NCBI GenBank assembly: GCA_029269125.1
Contig: JARHXX010000004.1
Coordinates: 186,001-250,000 of the forward strand
Source of the DNA: Kiritimatiellaeota bacterium B1221
GTDB lineage: Bacteria > Verrucomicrobiota > Kiritimatiellia > SS1-B-03-39 > UBA6053
DNA length: 64,000 nucleotides
Reading direction: 5' to 3'
In this document: positions 1 to 9,456 of the stretch, piece after piece
Position numbering within the stretch: position 1 is the first letter of the stretch
Layout: each line of letters starts with the position of its first letter
The notes under the pieces: model-generated
The model's database searches: none
What the model saw: the letters and a program-made list of their open reading frames with translations, nothing else
Told to the model about the DNA's origin: nothing
Made by a program: the position numbers and the translations under genes

Positions 1-139
1 TGCGGAGCTGGTGGAGCCTGTTCGAAAGGCGCATCCTGAACTGAGTATCGGGGTGGGGTGTGTACGGGTGAAAGACCGCCAAGCGTTTCCGGTGGACTTG
101 CTGATCTCCTGTGCGGCGCAGGCTCTGGGGCTTACATAA
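1..139 (+). CDS. C-terminal fragment of a protein, possibly a GGDEF domain
   Basis: An open frame runs in from the left edge and stops at TAA 137-139. The visible 45 residues include LSIGVGCVRVKD followed by DLLISCAAQALGL. This resembles the end of a diguanylate cyclase GGDEF domain, where a SIGVA strand is followed by a D-L-L-x-x-A-D-x-A-L-Y helix. The usual Tyr and Lys of that helix are absent, so the family call is tentative. The stop lies 8 bases inside the convergent phospholipase D gene. Confidence 0.4.
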   Translation, partial: AELVEPVRKAHPELSIGVGCVRVKDRQAFPVDLLISCAAQALGLT

Positions 140-1931
140 ACGGACTGGTCCATCCGCCAAATCCTTTCATCAGTTTGGCCCGGAATTTTTCTTTCGCTTT
201 TTCCACCATGGGGAATTGTCCCACATCCTGATAATGTTTGTAGAAATCGGGATGGCGAGTGTTTGGCAGGGGACTGTATCCGGGCCTGAGTTCAAAATTG
301 CTGGTGTAGGTGTAGGGCCAGATATCGAAGATGGGGAGCATATTGGAGATCGCACCTATAAAACCGCTCATTTTGGAGGAGAGCGATTCTTTTTCATTTT
401 TTTTCGCCACCACCCAGCTGTTTCCGCCACTGATATCGCGTAAAATATGGGATTTTACGATCTGGGTAAACGCGGGATCCTCGATAACCAGTCCGCATTC
501 TGTATTCAGAGAAGAGGAGCGGGGATCAAAATTATGGGAGCCGATTTGTGCAAATTTTTCATCCACCACAAAGGTTTTGGCATGAATAGTGAGTTTGGGT
601 CCATGCGTAAAAAGTTCCAGTGGAAATTCTCTCGATTTGATTTCGTGTTGAATCCGCTCCGGGGAGAGTCCGCTGAGTGCGGGGTAGCCGGGGACATAAT
701 AAAGCAAATCTTCAGGGTAGGGTTTGAATTCGAATATTTCCAACCCCATGTTTTTGTAGAGTTTCTTGCGGTCTTTAAAGGATACGCCGTATACAATATC
801 ATGATCCGCAGCTGCCAAACTGTTGCTGGAAAATATAAATTCCAAGTCGGGATGCTTTTCGCGTAATGTCGTGAAGAAACGTTTACTCTTCCTTTGATAG
901 ATGAGGTAGGGGGACTGAAAAATAATTTGTTGATTGGCCGTCTCAATGACTTTTCCGATAATCTCTCCATAGAGATTGTCATAACTGTTTTTTCCCCTTT
1001 TGAATTTTCCGGGAGGATCCCAAAAAAATCCCATCCGTTCGACGGGGTGCATTTGTAATGCGGGACGCGCAAGTGAAAGCTTATGCGAATTGGCCAGGGT
1101 GAGAACTTCTTGCATCGAATCAGCATCCGCTTTCTGCAGAACACTGAACGCGTCATTGCGTTCGATGGGGAGGCGAGACTGTACGTCCTTAAATTGGGTG
1201 AGGTATACACTATCTTTGTGTTCCCAAAAAGCTTCGAACATTTCATCCATATGAAAGGTGGTCGGGCCGGTGGCGACGACATCCCGGTCTTTAAACACCA
1301 TGAGGGGATGGCGGTCGAAATATTTGTTTTCGTAATTCCGGCCACCGATAATGCCGACTTTATCGTCCACCAGCAGCAGTTTATTGTGCATCCGCCGATT
1401 TAACCGGCGCATTTTCATGATCAGGTTTTCGAGTTTATTGATGGTGCCGGGTTCGGTATAATAGGAAACCGGGCGGAATACCGCAAATTCAAGTCCGGGA
1501 TGGGCGACAGCCATTTGGGCCAAACGGGTATTGCCGGTGATGGGATTGAGAGCGTCCACCAATATGCGGACTTTGACACCGCGCCGGGCCGCTTCGAGGA
1601 GTTCCTGATAAATGATCCGGGTGACCGCATCCTCTTTCCAGATAAATGTTTGAATATCAATGCTCTCAGTGGCGGCACGAATGAGGTGAATGCGGGTGAG
1701 CAGGGCGTCATCGCCCACTTCCAGAAGCATCACATGATGATCCTCCGGTCTTTCATCGGCTAATTGCAAATACGCTGATGGTATAGCGGCCCGGCCATTG
1801 GATGGCGGCGGGACATCTGAAAAATTGCTGAAATGTGACTCAGGATCTTTATGGGGAATGCGCACGCACCCGGTGCTGGAAAGCCCCAAAAGCAGCCCGA
1901 AGAGTCCAACCATCCAAAAACGTGCTTTCAT
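132..1931 (-). CDS. Phospholipase D-family lipoprotein (cardiolipin synthase C-like)
   Basis: The 599-residue protein starts with a lipoprotein signal (lipobox around LSSTGC), so it is probably membrane-anchored outside the cytoplasm. It has the two HxKxxxxD catalytic motifs of the phospholipase D superfamily: HNKLLLVDD followed by GGRNYENKYFD, and HAKTFVVDE followed by GSHNFDPRS. Two such motifs in one chain are typical of cardiolipin synthases and related phosphatidyl transferases. The N-terminal half, with an A-T-E-S-I-D-I-Q-T-F-I-W stretch, is closest to the ClsC/YmdC type. The likely role is transfer between phospholipid head groups. Lipid anchoring and substrate are inferred. The gene stands alone and meets the preceding gene tail to tail. 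Confidence 0.85.
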   Translation of the reverse strand: MKARFWMVGLFGLLLGLSSTGCVRIPHKDPESHFSNFSDVPPPSNGRAAIPSAYLQLADERPEDHHVMLLEVGDDALLTRIHLIRAATESIDIQTFIWKEDAVTRIIYQELLEAARRGVKVRILVDALNPITGNTRLAQMAVAHPGLEFAVFRPVSYYTEPGTINKLENLIMKMRRLNRRMHNKLLLVDDKVGIIGGRNYENKYFDRHPLMVFKDRDVVATGPTTFHMDEMFEAFWEHKDSVYLTQFKDVQSRLPIERNDAFSVLQKADADSMQEVLTLANSHKLSLARPALQMHPVERMGFFWDPPGKFKRGKNSYDNLYGEIIGKVIETANQQIIFQSPYLIYQRKSKRFFTTLREKHPDLEFIFSSNSLAAADHDIVYGVSFKDRKKLYKNMGLEIFEFKPYPEDLLYYVPGYPALSGLSPERIQHEIKSREFPLELFTHGPKLTIHAKTFVVDEKFAQIGSHNFDPRSSSLNTECGLVIEDPAFTQIVKSHILRDISGGNSWVVAKKNEKESLSSKMSGFIGAISNMLPIFDIWPYTYTSNFELRPGYSPLPNTRHPDFYKHYQDVGQFPMVEKAKEKFRAKLMKGFGGWTSPFM

Positions 1932-2505
1932 AGATTCCTCCTAAACTTTGAGAAGAAGGCATCAAGGACATTCCGGAATTTCAATTTTCAGATATTCCGA
2001 ATGACTGACAAAAAATATCGGAAGCGTAAAATGCGGGAAGGATTTCAGATGCAAAGCCGATGCAACTCGTTTGCAAATCCGGTGGATTACATTTTTGTAG
2101 GAACCTTCGTCCTGAGTGTAATATTTGTAAGGCTGGTTGGTGCTTTTACGGGTTTTACAATCGGGATCTGTGATGGGGAAGGCGGGCCTATCGCTTCGCA
2201 GGGTTAAAGACATGCCGGACAAGGTTCTTTCAGGCTTTGTTGTATGTAAAGAATTCGAATAAAACAAATTACGATAATATTTGTTTCGGGATGTTTGGCG
2301 GTATCCCTTGTCGTTTGCTTGTTTTTGGGCTCTCCGAACCTTTATTTTAACGTACAATAAAGTATAAAAACCATAAAAAGAGTACGTAAACGTATTAAAT
2401 GAGGTTTTGAATGACGTAAATTTCTTTATTTGGGTTTCGGGTCTGAAAAAGGGACTTATGTTGTGGTGATTCAAGTCATTGGACACCCACCTCAAACAAA
2501 TGTTT
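1932..2505. other. Intergenic region with one inverted repeat
   Basis: AT-rich stretch between the phospholipase D gene and a small secreted protein. An inverted repeat with arms AAACAAAT (2262-2269) and ATTTGTTT (2279-2286) is separated by 9 bases and could be an operator. The long minus-strand frame across it has poor protein-like composition. No other element was recognised. Confidence 0.3.
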
Positions 2506-3003
2506 ATGAAGTTAAAAATCATCTTAATGTGTTTCATTTCTTTTTCCGCCCTGTGGGCGGCACCGTCATCTATTGATTCGTTAGGATTACCGGAGGTGCC
2601 TGAAAACCGTTATCAGTTGGACGAATGGGAGAAAATCGACCGTGAAGCGGAGATCTGGTATACTTTTTACACCTACTATAAATCCGGGGAAGATGAGGTG
2701 AAGCACGGCTTATGGATCGAGCGGACCCGCAGTCGGGATCGTGAACGCCACGCCACCGATTTTGAGGAGACGCGCAAAATATATTATGAGGGAGAGGTCT
2801 CAGTGCATTCGGTGGTCAGTATCTGGATCAACGGGGTCCTTCGGCAGCGGGATTATATTCTGTCCGAAGATTTGCGGGTGACGGTGAAGTTTAATGAGCA
2901 GGGGCAGGAGATGAGAGGGCCGAAGGCAAATGCCCGGGGCGGTCGGGCGAAGAAAGAACGAATCATTCGAGTTTTTAACGACGTTTACAATTTAACCAAC
3001 TAA
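2506..3003 (+). CDS. Small exported protein of unknown function
   Basis: I chose the ATG at 2506 because it opens directly on a typical signal peptide (MKLKIILMCFISFSALWA, then APSS). The frame extends upstream to a TTG at 2479 and an ATG at 2500, but these give poor N-termini. The mature part (about 145 residues) is charged, with many Arg, Glu and Tyr residues and a basic segment near the end. I do not recognise the family. It ends 12 bases before the Amt-fusion gene, so the two are probably co-transcribed, and it may be an accessory factor of that sensor. Confidence 0.6.
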   Translation: MKLKIILMCFISFSALWAAPSSIDSLGLPEVPENRYQLDEWEKIDREAEIWYTFYTYYKSGEDEVKHGLWIERTRSRDRERHATDFEETRKIYYEGEVSVHSVVSIWINGVLRQRDYILSEDLRVTVKFNEQGQEMRGPKANARGGRAKKERIIRVFNDVYNLTN

Positions 3004-3015
3004 CCAGGAAAATGA

Positions 3016-5874
3016 ATGAGTACTGAAGCACTTCTCGATATTATGTGGATTCTCCTTTGCGCGGGATTCGTCTTTTTAATGCAGGGAGGATTTCTCTGTT
3101 TGGAAAGCGGGGTCACCCGTTCGAAAAACTCCATCAATGTCGCCTTTAAAAATATTGTCGATTTTGGATTGGCGGTTCTGCTGTACTGGGTGATCTCGTA
3201 TGGACTGATGTTCGGAAGTTCCGCCGCCGGTTGGGTGGGCACGGACGGGTTCTTTTATACCATCAGCGGAGAAGAGGCGCCATTTCAGTACAGTGTGTTT
3301 ATTTTTCAGGCCATGTTCTGTGCCACCGGCGCAACCATTATTTCCGGTGCCACGGCTGAGCGTTTACGTTTCTATGCCTACCTGTTTATTACCGCTGTTT
3401 TCTCGGTTCTGGTTTATCCCTTTGTGGGGCATTGGGTGTGGGCCACCGACTATTTAGGCAATCCCTCGGGTTGGCTTGCGGAAAAAGGGTTCCTCGATTT
3501 TGCCGGATCCAGTGTGGTTCACAGCACCGGTGGCTGGGTCTCACTGGCCCTGTTGATTCTGGTGGGGCCGCGTTTGGGACGGTTTGATGATAAAGGCAAA
3601 GCGGTGGAAATTCCCGGAAGCAATATGCCCTTGGCCATGTTGGGCACCACCTTGTTGGTATTTGGTTGGTTCGGGTTTAATGGCGGCTCTACGCTTTCGT
3701 TCGGGGGAGGCGTGCCGCTGATTTTGATGAATACGCTGTTAGGTGCCGTCGGTGGTATGACCGTGGTTTTGGGATTCATTCCCATCACCAAAAAATTACC
3801 GGACCCGGGGTTGGTGATGAACGGGGCGATTGCCGGATTGGTGGGGGTGACCGCGAACTGTAACTTAACCGGACCGGTGGCGGCCATTATTATTGGCGCG
3901 GTGGCGGGAGTGATCATGCTGGGGACTGTACGGCTTCTGGAGTACTTAAAAATTGATGATGCGGTGGGGGCGATTCCCGCCCATTTGACACCGGGAATTT
4001 GGGGGACCCTGGCGGTCGCATTTTTTGCGGATGCCGAAGTGATGGGTCTCGAATCCGTGGATCGTATGAGCATGTTCGAAACCCAGTTCATCGGGGTGAT
4101 TGTGATAGGTTTCTGGTCTTTCTGCCTCTCTTATGTGCTGTTCTATCTTATCAAAAAGTTTGTCCCCCTGCGGGTGAGCGCAGAAGAGGAGCACGCCGGG
4201 CTCAATATCAGTGAGCACAATGCCCGCACCGAAACTTTGTTTTTGCTGCAGGATATGGAAATGCATGCCCGCACGGGAGATCTTTCGAAGCGGGTACGGG
4301 TGGAACCCTTCACTGAAGTGGGACAGATTGCCCGTCAGTATAACAAAGTGATCGACACCCTCGACCTGACCATGAGTCGCTTAAAGTCGATCTTTCAGGA
4401 CTTGCACGACGGGATTATCACCTTCAACTCCGAAGGGAATGTGCTTTCAATGAATCCGGCCGCCGGAAAGTTTTACGGACTGGAGCCGGCAATGGCGGGC
4501 GGGCTTTCCGCATGGGATCTGCTGGTACCGGAAAGTCGTGATGATCTGGAAGTGCATCAGCCTGTTGATCATGAACCCTTCGATCCCTTCCGTGCCGGCG
4601 TGATGCAGGAAATCCACTATTTCCGTAAAAATTCACGGAAAGATGAGGTCGTCGAGTTTGTCGCGTCTAAAGGGTCGTTTAACAATGAAGTCATCTACAC
4701 AGGGTTGATTCGCGATGTGAGTGAAACCGTGCAGACCAAACGCAGCAAAAGCCGTCTCATGAGTAAACTTGTGGGGGCGCAGCAGAGTCAGTTTTATGCC
4801 GGAATGTGTAAGCAGTCGGTGCCGGTCTTGCGCAATCTGTCGAAACGGATTTATGATCTGTCTTTAAGTTTGCCGAGAACCATTCCGGATCCGCGTCTGA
4901 AAACGCTGGAAAATGACGCACAGGAGATTCTCCATTTAACCGATGATCTCCGTTATGTGGAGATGCAGGGATCCCTGCCGGTGAAAGAGGTCGCCTTGGC
5001 CCCCTTCCTGGAAAACTTTTTACAGAATCTGGTTTCGGAAGCCAAGTATCCTGAATTCGGAGAAACGAAACTGTCCATTGATTTGGATGACAACTCACTG
5101 CAGGCGCTGGTGGCACCGTCTGCGCTGGAACAGGTTCTGGAAATTTTGCTTCTGTTGTCCTGCAGAGAAAGCGGGGTGGAGAAAGGGGTGGTTGTGAAGC
5201 TGGAAAGCTGTTATCTGGATCATCCCTTATCCGGAACCGAAGTGATTCCCGCGGGTGAGTATCTGACCCTTCATTTGGTGGATGAAGGTGAAGGCATTCC
5301 GGAAGCTGAACTGGATGAATTCTTTGAAGGACGTGACCGCAAATACAAAGATATCGACCTCGCGATGGCGGAGTCGATGGTTCGCCATATGAATGGGTTC
5401 ATGGATGTGGATTCCACCCTCGGGGAGGGAACCACACTCTCGATCTATTTGCCCATTGCCCGGGATCTGGAAGATCCGGGAGAGCCGGAAGAGGCGGAGG
5501 CCACGGTGATGCTGATCGATGATCACCGTCCGATAACCCGTCTGGTCTCCGGACTGCTTCATAAGATTGGCTATAAGGTTCTGACTGCCGAGACGGGGGA
5601 CCGCGCTCTGGCCAAAATGAAAGAAACCGCAGTGGATGTGGTGCTTCTGGATCTTATTCTGGCCAAAGACCTGCAGGCACGGGAATATACTTTCCGTCAG
5701 ATTCATGAACGTTACCCCGAAATTCCGATTCTGGTCAGTGGCGGGGAAGTGGATGCACAGGTCCTGGCCACGGTGATTCAGGAGGGAGCCGCCGGTTTCC
5801 TTGAGAAACCTTATGTGCCAAGTAAATTGCTGCATATGGTGAAAAGGGAGGCGATGGCCAAGAAGAACGCTTAA
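3016..5874 (+). CDS. Ammonium transporter fused to HAMP/PAS-like, degenerate kinase and receiver domains
   Basis: Residues 1-390 form an Amt/Mep/Rh channel with the usual membrane helices and both pore histidines (H169 in VVHSTGG and H323 in AIPAHLTPGIWG). Then follow a HAMP-like linker (about 404-450), a PAS-like domain (about 451-570), a helical dimerisation segment and an HATPase-like fold (G1 box DEGEGIP near 756, G2 box GEGTT near 803), and a C-terminal receiver domain with acidic pair D835/D836, phospho-acceptor D879 and K931. Amt proteins fused to signalling output are known ammonium sensors. Here the segment aligned with the histidine phosphorylation site reads AGMCKQSVPVL, with Gln600 where His is expected, and the N-box asparagines are missing. 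Autophosphorylation is therefore doubtful, although the receiver looks intact. It probably reports extracellular ammonium. A strong terminator follows. Confidence 0.9.
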   Translation: MSTEALLDIMWILLCAGFVFLMQGGFLCLESGVTRSKNSINVAFKNIVDFGLAVLLYWVISYGLMFGSSAAGWVGTDGFFYTISGEEAPFQYSVFIFQAMFCATGATIISGATAERLRFYAYLFITAVFSVLVYPFVGHWVWATDYLGNPSGWLAEKGFLDFAGSSVVHSTGGWVSLALLILVGPRLGRFDDKGKAVEIPGSNMPLAMLGTTLLVFGWFGFNGGSTLSFGGGVPLILMNTLLGAVGGMTVVLGFIPITKKLPDPGLVMNGAIAGLVGVTANCNLTGPVAAIIIGAVAGVIMLGTVRLLEYLKIDDAVGAIPAHLTPGIWGTLAVAFFADAEVMGLESVDRMSMFETQFIGVIVIGFWSFCLSYVLFYLIKKFVPLRVSAEEEHAGLNISEHNARTETLFLLQDMEMHARTGDLSKRVRVEPFTEVGQIARQYNKVIDTLDLTMSRLKSIFQDLHDGIITFNSEGNVLSMNPAAGKFYGLEPAMAGGLSAWDLLVPESRDDLEVHQPVDHEPFDPFRAGVMQEIHYFRKNSRKDEVVEFVASKGSFNNEVIYTGLIRDVSETVQTKRSKSRLMSKLVGAQQSQFYAGMCKQSVPVLRNLSKRIYDLSLSLPRTIPDPRLKTLENDAQEILHLTDDLRYVEMQGSLPVKEVALAPFLENFLQNLVSEAKYPEFGETKLSIDLDDNSLQALVAPSALEQVLEILLLLSCRESGVEKGVVVKLESCYLDHPLSGTEVIPAGEYLTLHLVDEGEGIPEAELDEFFEGRDRKYKDIDLAMAESMVRHMNGFMDVDSTLGEGTTLSIYLPIARDLEDPGEPEEAEATVMLIDDHRPITRLVSGLLHKIGYKVLTAETGDRALAKMKETAVDVVLLDLILAKDLQAREYTFRQIHERYPEIPILVSGGEVDAQVLATVIQEGAAGFLEKPYVPSKLLHMVKREAMAKKNA

Positions 5875-5891
5875 TTCATCCCATCCCCCTC

Positions 5892-5925
5892 AAATGCCCT
5901 GATTCTTTTCAGGGCATTTTTTCTA
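5892..5925 (+). terminator. Intrinsic terminator after the Amt-sensor gene
   Basis: A perfect 11-bp stem (AAATGCCCTGA with TCAGGGCATTT, 5892-5902 and 5909-5919) and a 6-base loop are followed by a T-rich run. It lies 17 bases past the stop codon. Confidence 0.9.
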
Positions 5926-6080
5926 TTTTCCGAAATTTGAGAAAATAATCCCCTTGAAAAATGGCTTACTGATTAAAATGAAAATAAAATTAACATATTT
6001 AATATAATAATGTTTTAATGTGGTTCGAATAGCAGTCTTTGGGCACACTTGGTTTGGAGAATGCTATATTGGGAAGCAAC

Positions 6081-6575
6081 ATGATGATGAACGCTCTCAA
6101 TGACATACTCAATTCCTTCTCTGGAGACGGCCAGGCACTCAGCTTGGATGGTTTTGCTTTGGTGTTGGTGGTCTATTTGGTTTTGAGCTGGTTGATTTGT
6201 ATTATGGCCGCCTTTCTGAAAGTAAAGGAGGTCCGCTATTACGTGGGCCTGGTTTCCATGGGACTCACCATTTTGATGGCTCTGGTATTGGGAGGGCTCT
6301 GTCGAAACTTCCTCCCGGATCTGGCGGCGTCGTTTACACCCAGAGGACTTTTTCTTTTTGGTGCCTTTGCCGGTGTGCTGGTGTGCTCGGTGCCGGTGAT
6401 TCAATATTTCTGGAACGTATCGTATTCCCGCGGATTGGCCTGTGTGGTTTGCGGGGTTTTGGTTTTGGTGGGTGCGGTGTTGGTGGTGCAGCTTTTGGCC
6501 GACAGCAATGAGCCGATTCGGGCCCGGTTGTCTGCACCCTGGATGAAGAACGGCGTATTTAATCTTGGCAAGTAG
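6081..6575 (+). CDS. Small four-helix membrane protein of unknown function
   Basis: About 164 residues. The ATG at 6081 is preceded by a plausible ribosome site (GGGAAG about 6 bases upstream). The TTG at 6039 is the alternative. Four hydrophobic helices are visible (roughly residues 16-40, 45-70, 85-110 and 115-140), separated by short charged loops, with a soluble tail ending in NGVFNLGK. No family was recognised. Its stop codon overlaps the end of the convergent mvaD gene by 17 bases. Confidence 0.65.
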   Translation: MMMNALNDILNSFSGDGQALSLDGFALVLVVYLVLSWLICIMAAFLKVKEVRYYVGLVSMGLTILMALVLGGLCRNFLPDLAASFTPRGLFLFGAFAGVLVCSVPVIQYFWNVSYSRGLACVVCGVLVLVGAVLVVQLLADSNEPIRARLSAPWMKNGVFNLGK

Positions 6576-7602
6576 ATCCGAAGGGTTGCACCACTTGCAT
6601 TTCGGGAAAGGCCGATTGCACATCGGACTGACTCGGCTCCAAAAACACCAGCTTTACATTGGGCCCCGCATCCATCGTGGCATAAACGGCTACTCCCTCG
6701 GCCCGTAATTGTTGCACCCGGTGTAAGGTGCGGATGCTTTCCGGTTTCCAATACAGAATCGGGGGCCAGGCGGCAATCATGGTCGCATGCATGGCCATGG
6801 CGTTTTGCTCTGCGGTTTTGCCCAGGCATTCAAAATCCTTGTCCTGAATGGACCGTCTCAACAAGGGTAAATCCCGCGCCACCTGGGTGGGCCAGGATTG
6901 ATATAGAACCGCAGTGTCCATGGTGCGTTGCATCCCCACTCCGGAACTCACAGCCTTTTCCGCATCGGACAGACACAAAATTCCAATCCTAAATGCCGGC
7001 CAGGTTTCATCAAGAGCTTCGGCGTAGGAATCCATGCCGTTTGGCTGTTCGCCACAGTACCATTCGACAAAGCCCGCACAAATACTGCGGGAGGCCGAGC
7101 CGCTGCCGATGCGGGACAGGATGCTCCGGGAGCGGTCCGACAATTCCCAGCCATAAAGAAGATTCAGGCAGTTGACCGCCGAAGCAAATGCACTGGCGCT
7201 GCTGGCCAGGCCCGCCGCCATGGGGATGGTGTTGGTGCTTTGAATGTGAAAATGGGTGCCCGGTTCCCTGAACAGTTCCAAAAAGGAAAACAATCGCCGA
7301 AAGGCTTTACTGTCAGCGGCCTGCATTTGACCGTTGATTTCCAGGCGGTCTGTTTCTGCAATCCTGCACTGCATGTGGGTGCCCAATTCGGCCAGCGAAA
7401 CCGAGAGACTGCCGGTCAAAGGCAGCTTGAGCGTTTCATTTCGTTTCCCCCAGTATTTGCATAGCGCAATGTTGGCCGGGGCATACGCTTTCGCCTGATT
7501 CTGAGCGGGAGTTCGGTGCGGCAGAATTTGATCGACAATGTCTCGGGGTTTAAAATTCAAGGCTGACTCCTTCGGATGCGGTTTGGATGGGGAAATGATC
7601 AT
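6559..7602 (-). CDS. mvaD: Diphosphomevalonate decarboxylase
   Basis: Catalyses ATP-dependent decarboxylation of mevalonate diphosphate to isopentenyl diphosphate in the cytoplasm. Family features are clear: ANIALCKYWGKRNE near residues 44-57, the LPLTGSLSVSL strand, and the GHMP-kinase glycine/serine loop in AAGLASSASAFASA. Length (347) fits the family. I kept the ATG at 7602, although it overlaps the preceding gene by 53 bases, because an AAGGT ribosome site lies just upstream. It is the last gene of a kinase-kinase-decarboxylase cluster, which supports a working lower mevalonate pathway. HMG-CoA synthase and reductase are not in this window. Confidence 0.92.
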   Translation of the reverse strand: MIISPSKPHPKESALNFKPRDIVDQILPHRTPAQNQAKAYAPANIALCKYWGKRNETLKLPLTGSLSVSLAELGTHMQCRIAETDRLEINGQMQAADSKAFRRLFSFLELFREPGTHFHIQSTNTIPMAAGLASSASAFASAVNCLNLLYGWELSDRSRSILSRIGSGSASRSICAGFVEWYCGEQPNGMDSYAEALDETWPAFRIGILCLSDAEKAVSSGVGMQRTMDTAVLYQSWPTQVARDLPLLRRSIQDKDFECLGKTAEQNAMAMHATMIAAWPPILYWKPESIRTLHRVQQLRAEGVAVYATMDAGPNVKLVFLEPSQSDVQSAFPEMQVVQPFGSTCQD

Positions 7603-8479
7603 AGCCGTTTACCTTTGCTTCGGCATTTCCCAGTGCGATGACGCAATCGCCCAGGCCCGATCCTGAGATCTTGGCACCGTGGATGCCGGCTTGCGCGCGC
7701 AATTGATAAATCAAGTATTCAAGGGTCCCGTCGGAGCAGCCCAGCGCGGACTGACATCCCTGGTGCAGATTAAACAGGCGGCCCAGTTCCGCCAGGTCAC
7801 CCTGACGCAAAGCCGCCAGTGCATCGCCTACACAATTTCCGATGAGGGTAAACAGTTCTTCAAAACGCGCGGGATGCTGCCCCCGCAGGGTGTCGACGAT
7901 GCCAATGACTTCGGGGGTGGGGGTTTTGTATCCTACGTAACAAACCGAGAGCGGTAACTGGCAGTGAAGCGGTTCCAGCTGAAGCGGGTCCGCGCGATAA
8001 TGGACCACGCCGCCGTATACCGCGGCGGCCACATCACTGCCGGATGCGGTGCCCTGCACGCTGCGCACCACGCTAAGGGATTCACTGAAAATGGAGGCCC
8101 GGTCAAATGCATGCCCCGCGAGGTGTCGAAGCAGCGCGACCAGTGAAACCGTCACTGCTGCTGAAGATCCAAACCCAATGGTGGACGAAAATTCTGAGTG
8201 AATTTTCAAATCGAATCCTTGGCAGGGTGCGGCCCGTCGAATGGCTTCCAGGACAAAGGTGTAGGGTTTGCAGACTTCGATGTCCCCCAGCTCCCCGGCA
8301 TACGCCCCCAGGGCCGATTGAATGGTGAAATTCCTGTCCGCCCGTTTTTTGAGTACCAACTGCATACGTTGGCTGACCGCCATACACAATGCGGGTCGAC
8401 CGTGTAACACCGCATGTTCCCCCATCAGCATCAGGGTGCCGGGAGCGTGGGCTGTGAATGAAGCGGATGAAGAGGTCAT
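7550..8479 (-). CDS. GHMP kinase, probably phosphomevalonate kinase
   Basis: A 309-residue GHMP-superfamily kinase. It has the N-terminal APGTLMLMGEHAVLHG strand-loop, the ATP-binding loop IGFGSSAAVTVS, and a C-terminal glycine motif (KISGSGLGDCVIALG). The segment GTASGSDVAAAVYGGVVHYR resembles phosphomevalonate kinases more than mevalonate kinases, hence the assignment. The alternative is that this is the mevalonate kinase. The start overlaps the stop of the upstream kinase by 4 bases, and the end overlaps the mvaD start, so translation is probably coupled. It would phosphorylate mevalonate 5-phosphate. Confidence 0.7.
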   Translation of the reverse strand: MTSSSASFTAHAPGTLMLMGEHAVLHGRPALCMAVSQRMQLVLKKRADRNFTIQSALGAYAGELGDIEVCKPYTFVLEAIRRAAPCQGFDLKIHSEFSSTIGFGSSAAVTVSLVALLRHLAGHAFDRASIFSESLSVVRSVQGTASGSDVAAAVYGGVVHYRADPLQLEPLHCQLPLSVCYVGYKTPTPEVIGIVDTLRGQHPARFEELFTLIGNCVGDALAALRQGDLAELGRLFNLHQGCQSALGCSDGTLEYLIYQLRAQAGIHGAKISGSGLGDCVIALGNAEAKVNGYDHFPIQTASEGVSLEF

Positions 8480-9456
8480 GGGAGAATGCGGGTTCCGTTG
8501 CGCGAGAGTTTCAGGGGGAGGGCCTGCCAGGATTCCGGCAGAGGTTTGGGGTTGTCACCCAGCACCAAAATCATACCGGCGGTGTTTCCCCGGACAGTTC
8601 CCGCACCACAGACCTTGGCTGCGGATCCGGATTCTTCAAGCCGGGAAATCACTTTTTGCACTGCCGGCGGGACCACCCCCAGTTGGCAGAGCAACTGATG
8701 ATTTTCGCGTACACAATCCTGCCAGGCCTTCAGGTCCCGGGCTTGTAAAGCTTGCTGGGTTTGGTGGGTTACATGCCTGAAATCCTCTTTCAGAGAGGGC
8801 GCGTTTCTGAAAATTTTGCGGCTTTGTTCCACACACTCCCCGGTGCTGCTTTGGGGAGATCCACTGTGATAAACCTGGAAAGGGGGCAGGGGGGGCTGCA
8901 TGGAGACGGGCCGGCCATGCCCCTGTTCAAACGCAAGCAATCCGCCTTGCAGGCTTACCGCCACATCTAATCCACTGGAGCGGCCATGCTGAAAGTTTTC
9001 ACCTTCAATTGCCAGCTTTTGAAGTTCGGAATTCGGGCGTTTGGGTTCCAGCACCTTGAGGAGGGTGAGAATAAATGCGGCCGAAGAGCCCAGACCGGCG
9101 CCCAGGGGCAGCTCAGATTCAAAGCGAAGCGACGCCCCGGAGGATAGGCCGCTGAGTCCGGCGCAGATGGCGAGCAATTCCTCCGGATTTTGTGCCACTT
9201 GGGTAAAGGCGCATTCTCCCCTCAAAAAAGAAGCATGGGCTTTTCGAATTTTTGAGAGCAGGGATTTCAGTTTTTCCAAAGGGAAAATCCGCGGTTCTCT
9301 GGCGGGAAGGGTGATGCGCAAATGCGGTTCCGCTAGGGATGTGAAATCAGCCGTGGCCTCCAGGTCGATCGCCATGGCCAGGGCGGGACAGCCTTGCACC
9401 ACACTATGCTCTCCGCTTAAAATGAGTTTTCCGGGACTCCGGGCCTGACGGGTCAT
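8476..9456 (-). CDS. Mevalonate kinase (GHMP family)
   Basis: A 326-residue GHMP kinase with RSPGKLILSGEHSVVQG at the N-terminus, the phosphate-binding loop LGAGLGSSAAFIL, the segment FQHGRSSGLDVAVS typical of mevalonate kinases, and a C-terminal AAKVCGAGTVRGNTAG motif. It would phosphorylate mevalonate as the first step of the lower pathway. Its ATG directly abuts the stop codon of the endonuclease/phosphatase-fold gene, so the four genes form a tight operon. The choice between the two kinases rests on motifs only. Confidence 0.75.
   Translation of the reverse strand: MTRQARSPGKLILSGEHSVVQGCPALAMAIDLEATADFTSLAEPHLRITLPAREPRIFPLEKLKSLLSKIRKAHASFLRGECAFTQVAQNPEELLAICAGLSGLSSGASLRFESELPLGAGLGSSAAFILTLLKVLEPKRPNSELQKLAIEGENFQHGRSSGLDVAVSLQGGLLAFEQGHGRPVSMQPPLPPFQVYHSGSPQSSTGECVEQSRKIFRNAPSLKEDFRHVTHQTQQALQARDLKAWQDCVRENHQLLCQLGVVPPAVQKVISRLEESGSAAKVCGAGTVRGNTAGMILVLGDNPKPLPESWQALPLKLSRNGTRILP

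Noticed and set aside
1962-2537. 191-codon minus-strand frame across the intergenic region
   Set aside because: Composition is low in Gly and Ala and high in Ser, Asn, Lys and Phe, and no family was recognised. It covers the start of a better-supported plus-strand gene.
5227-5835. 202-codon frame antisense to the Amt fusion
   Set aside because: A shadow frame; the receiver and HATPase motifs are on the plus strand.
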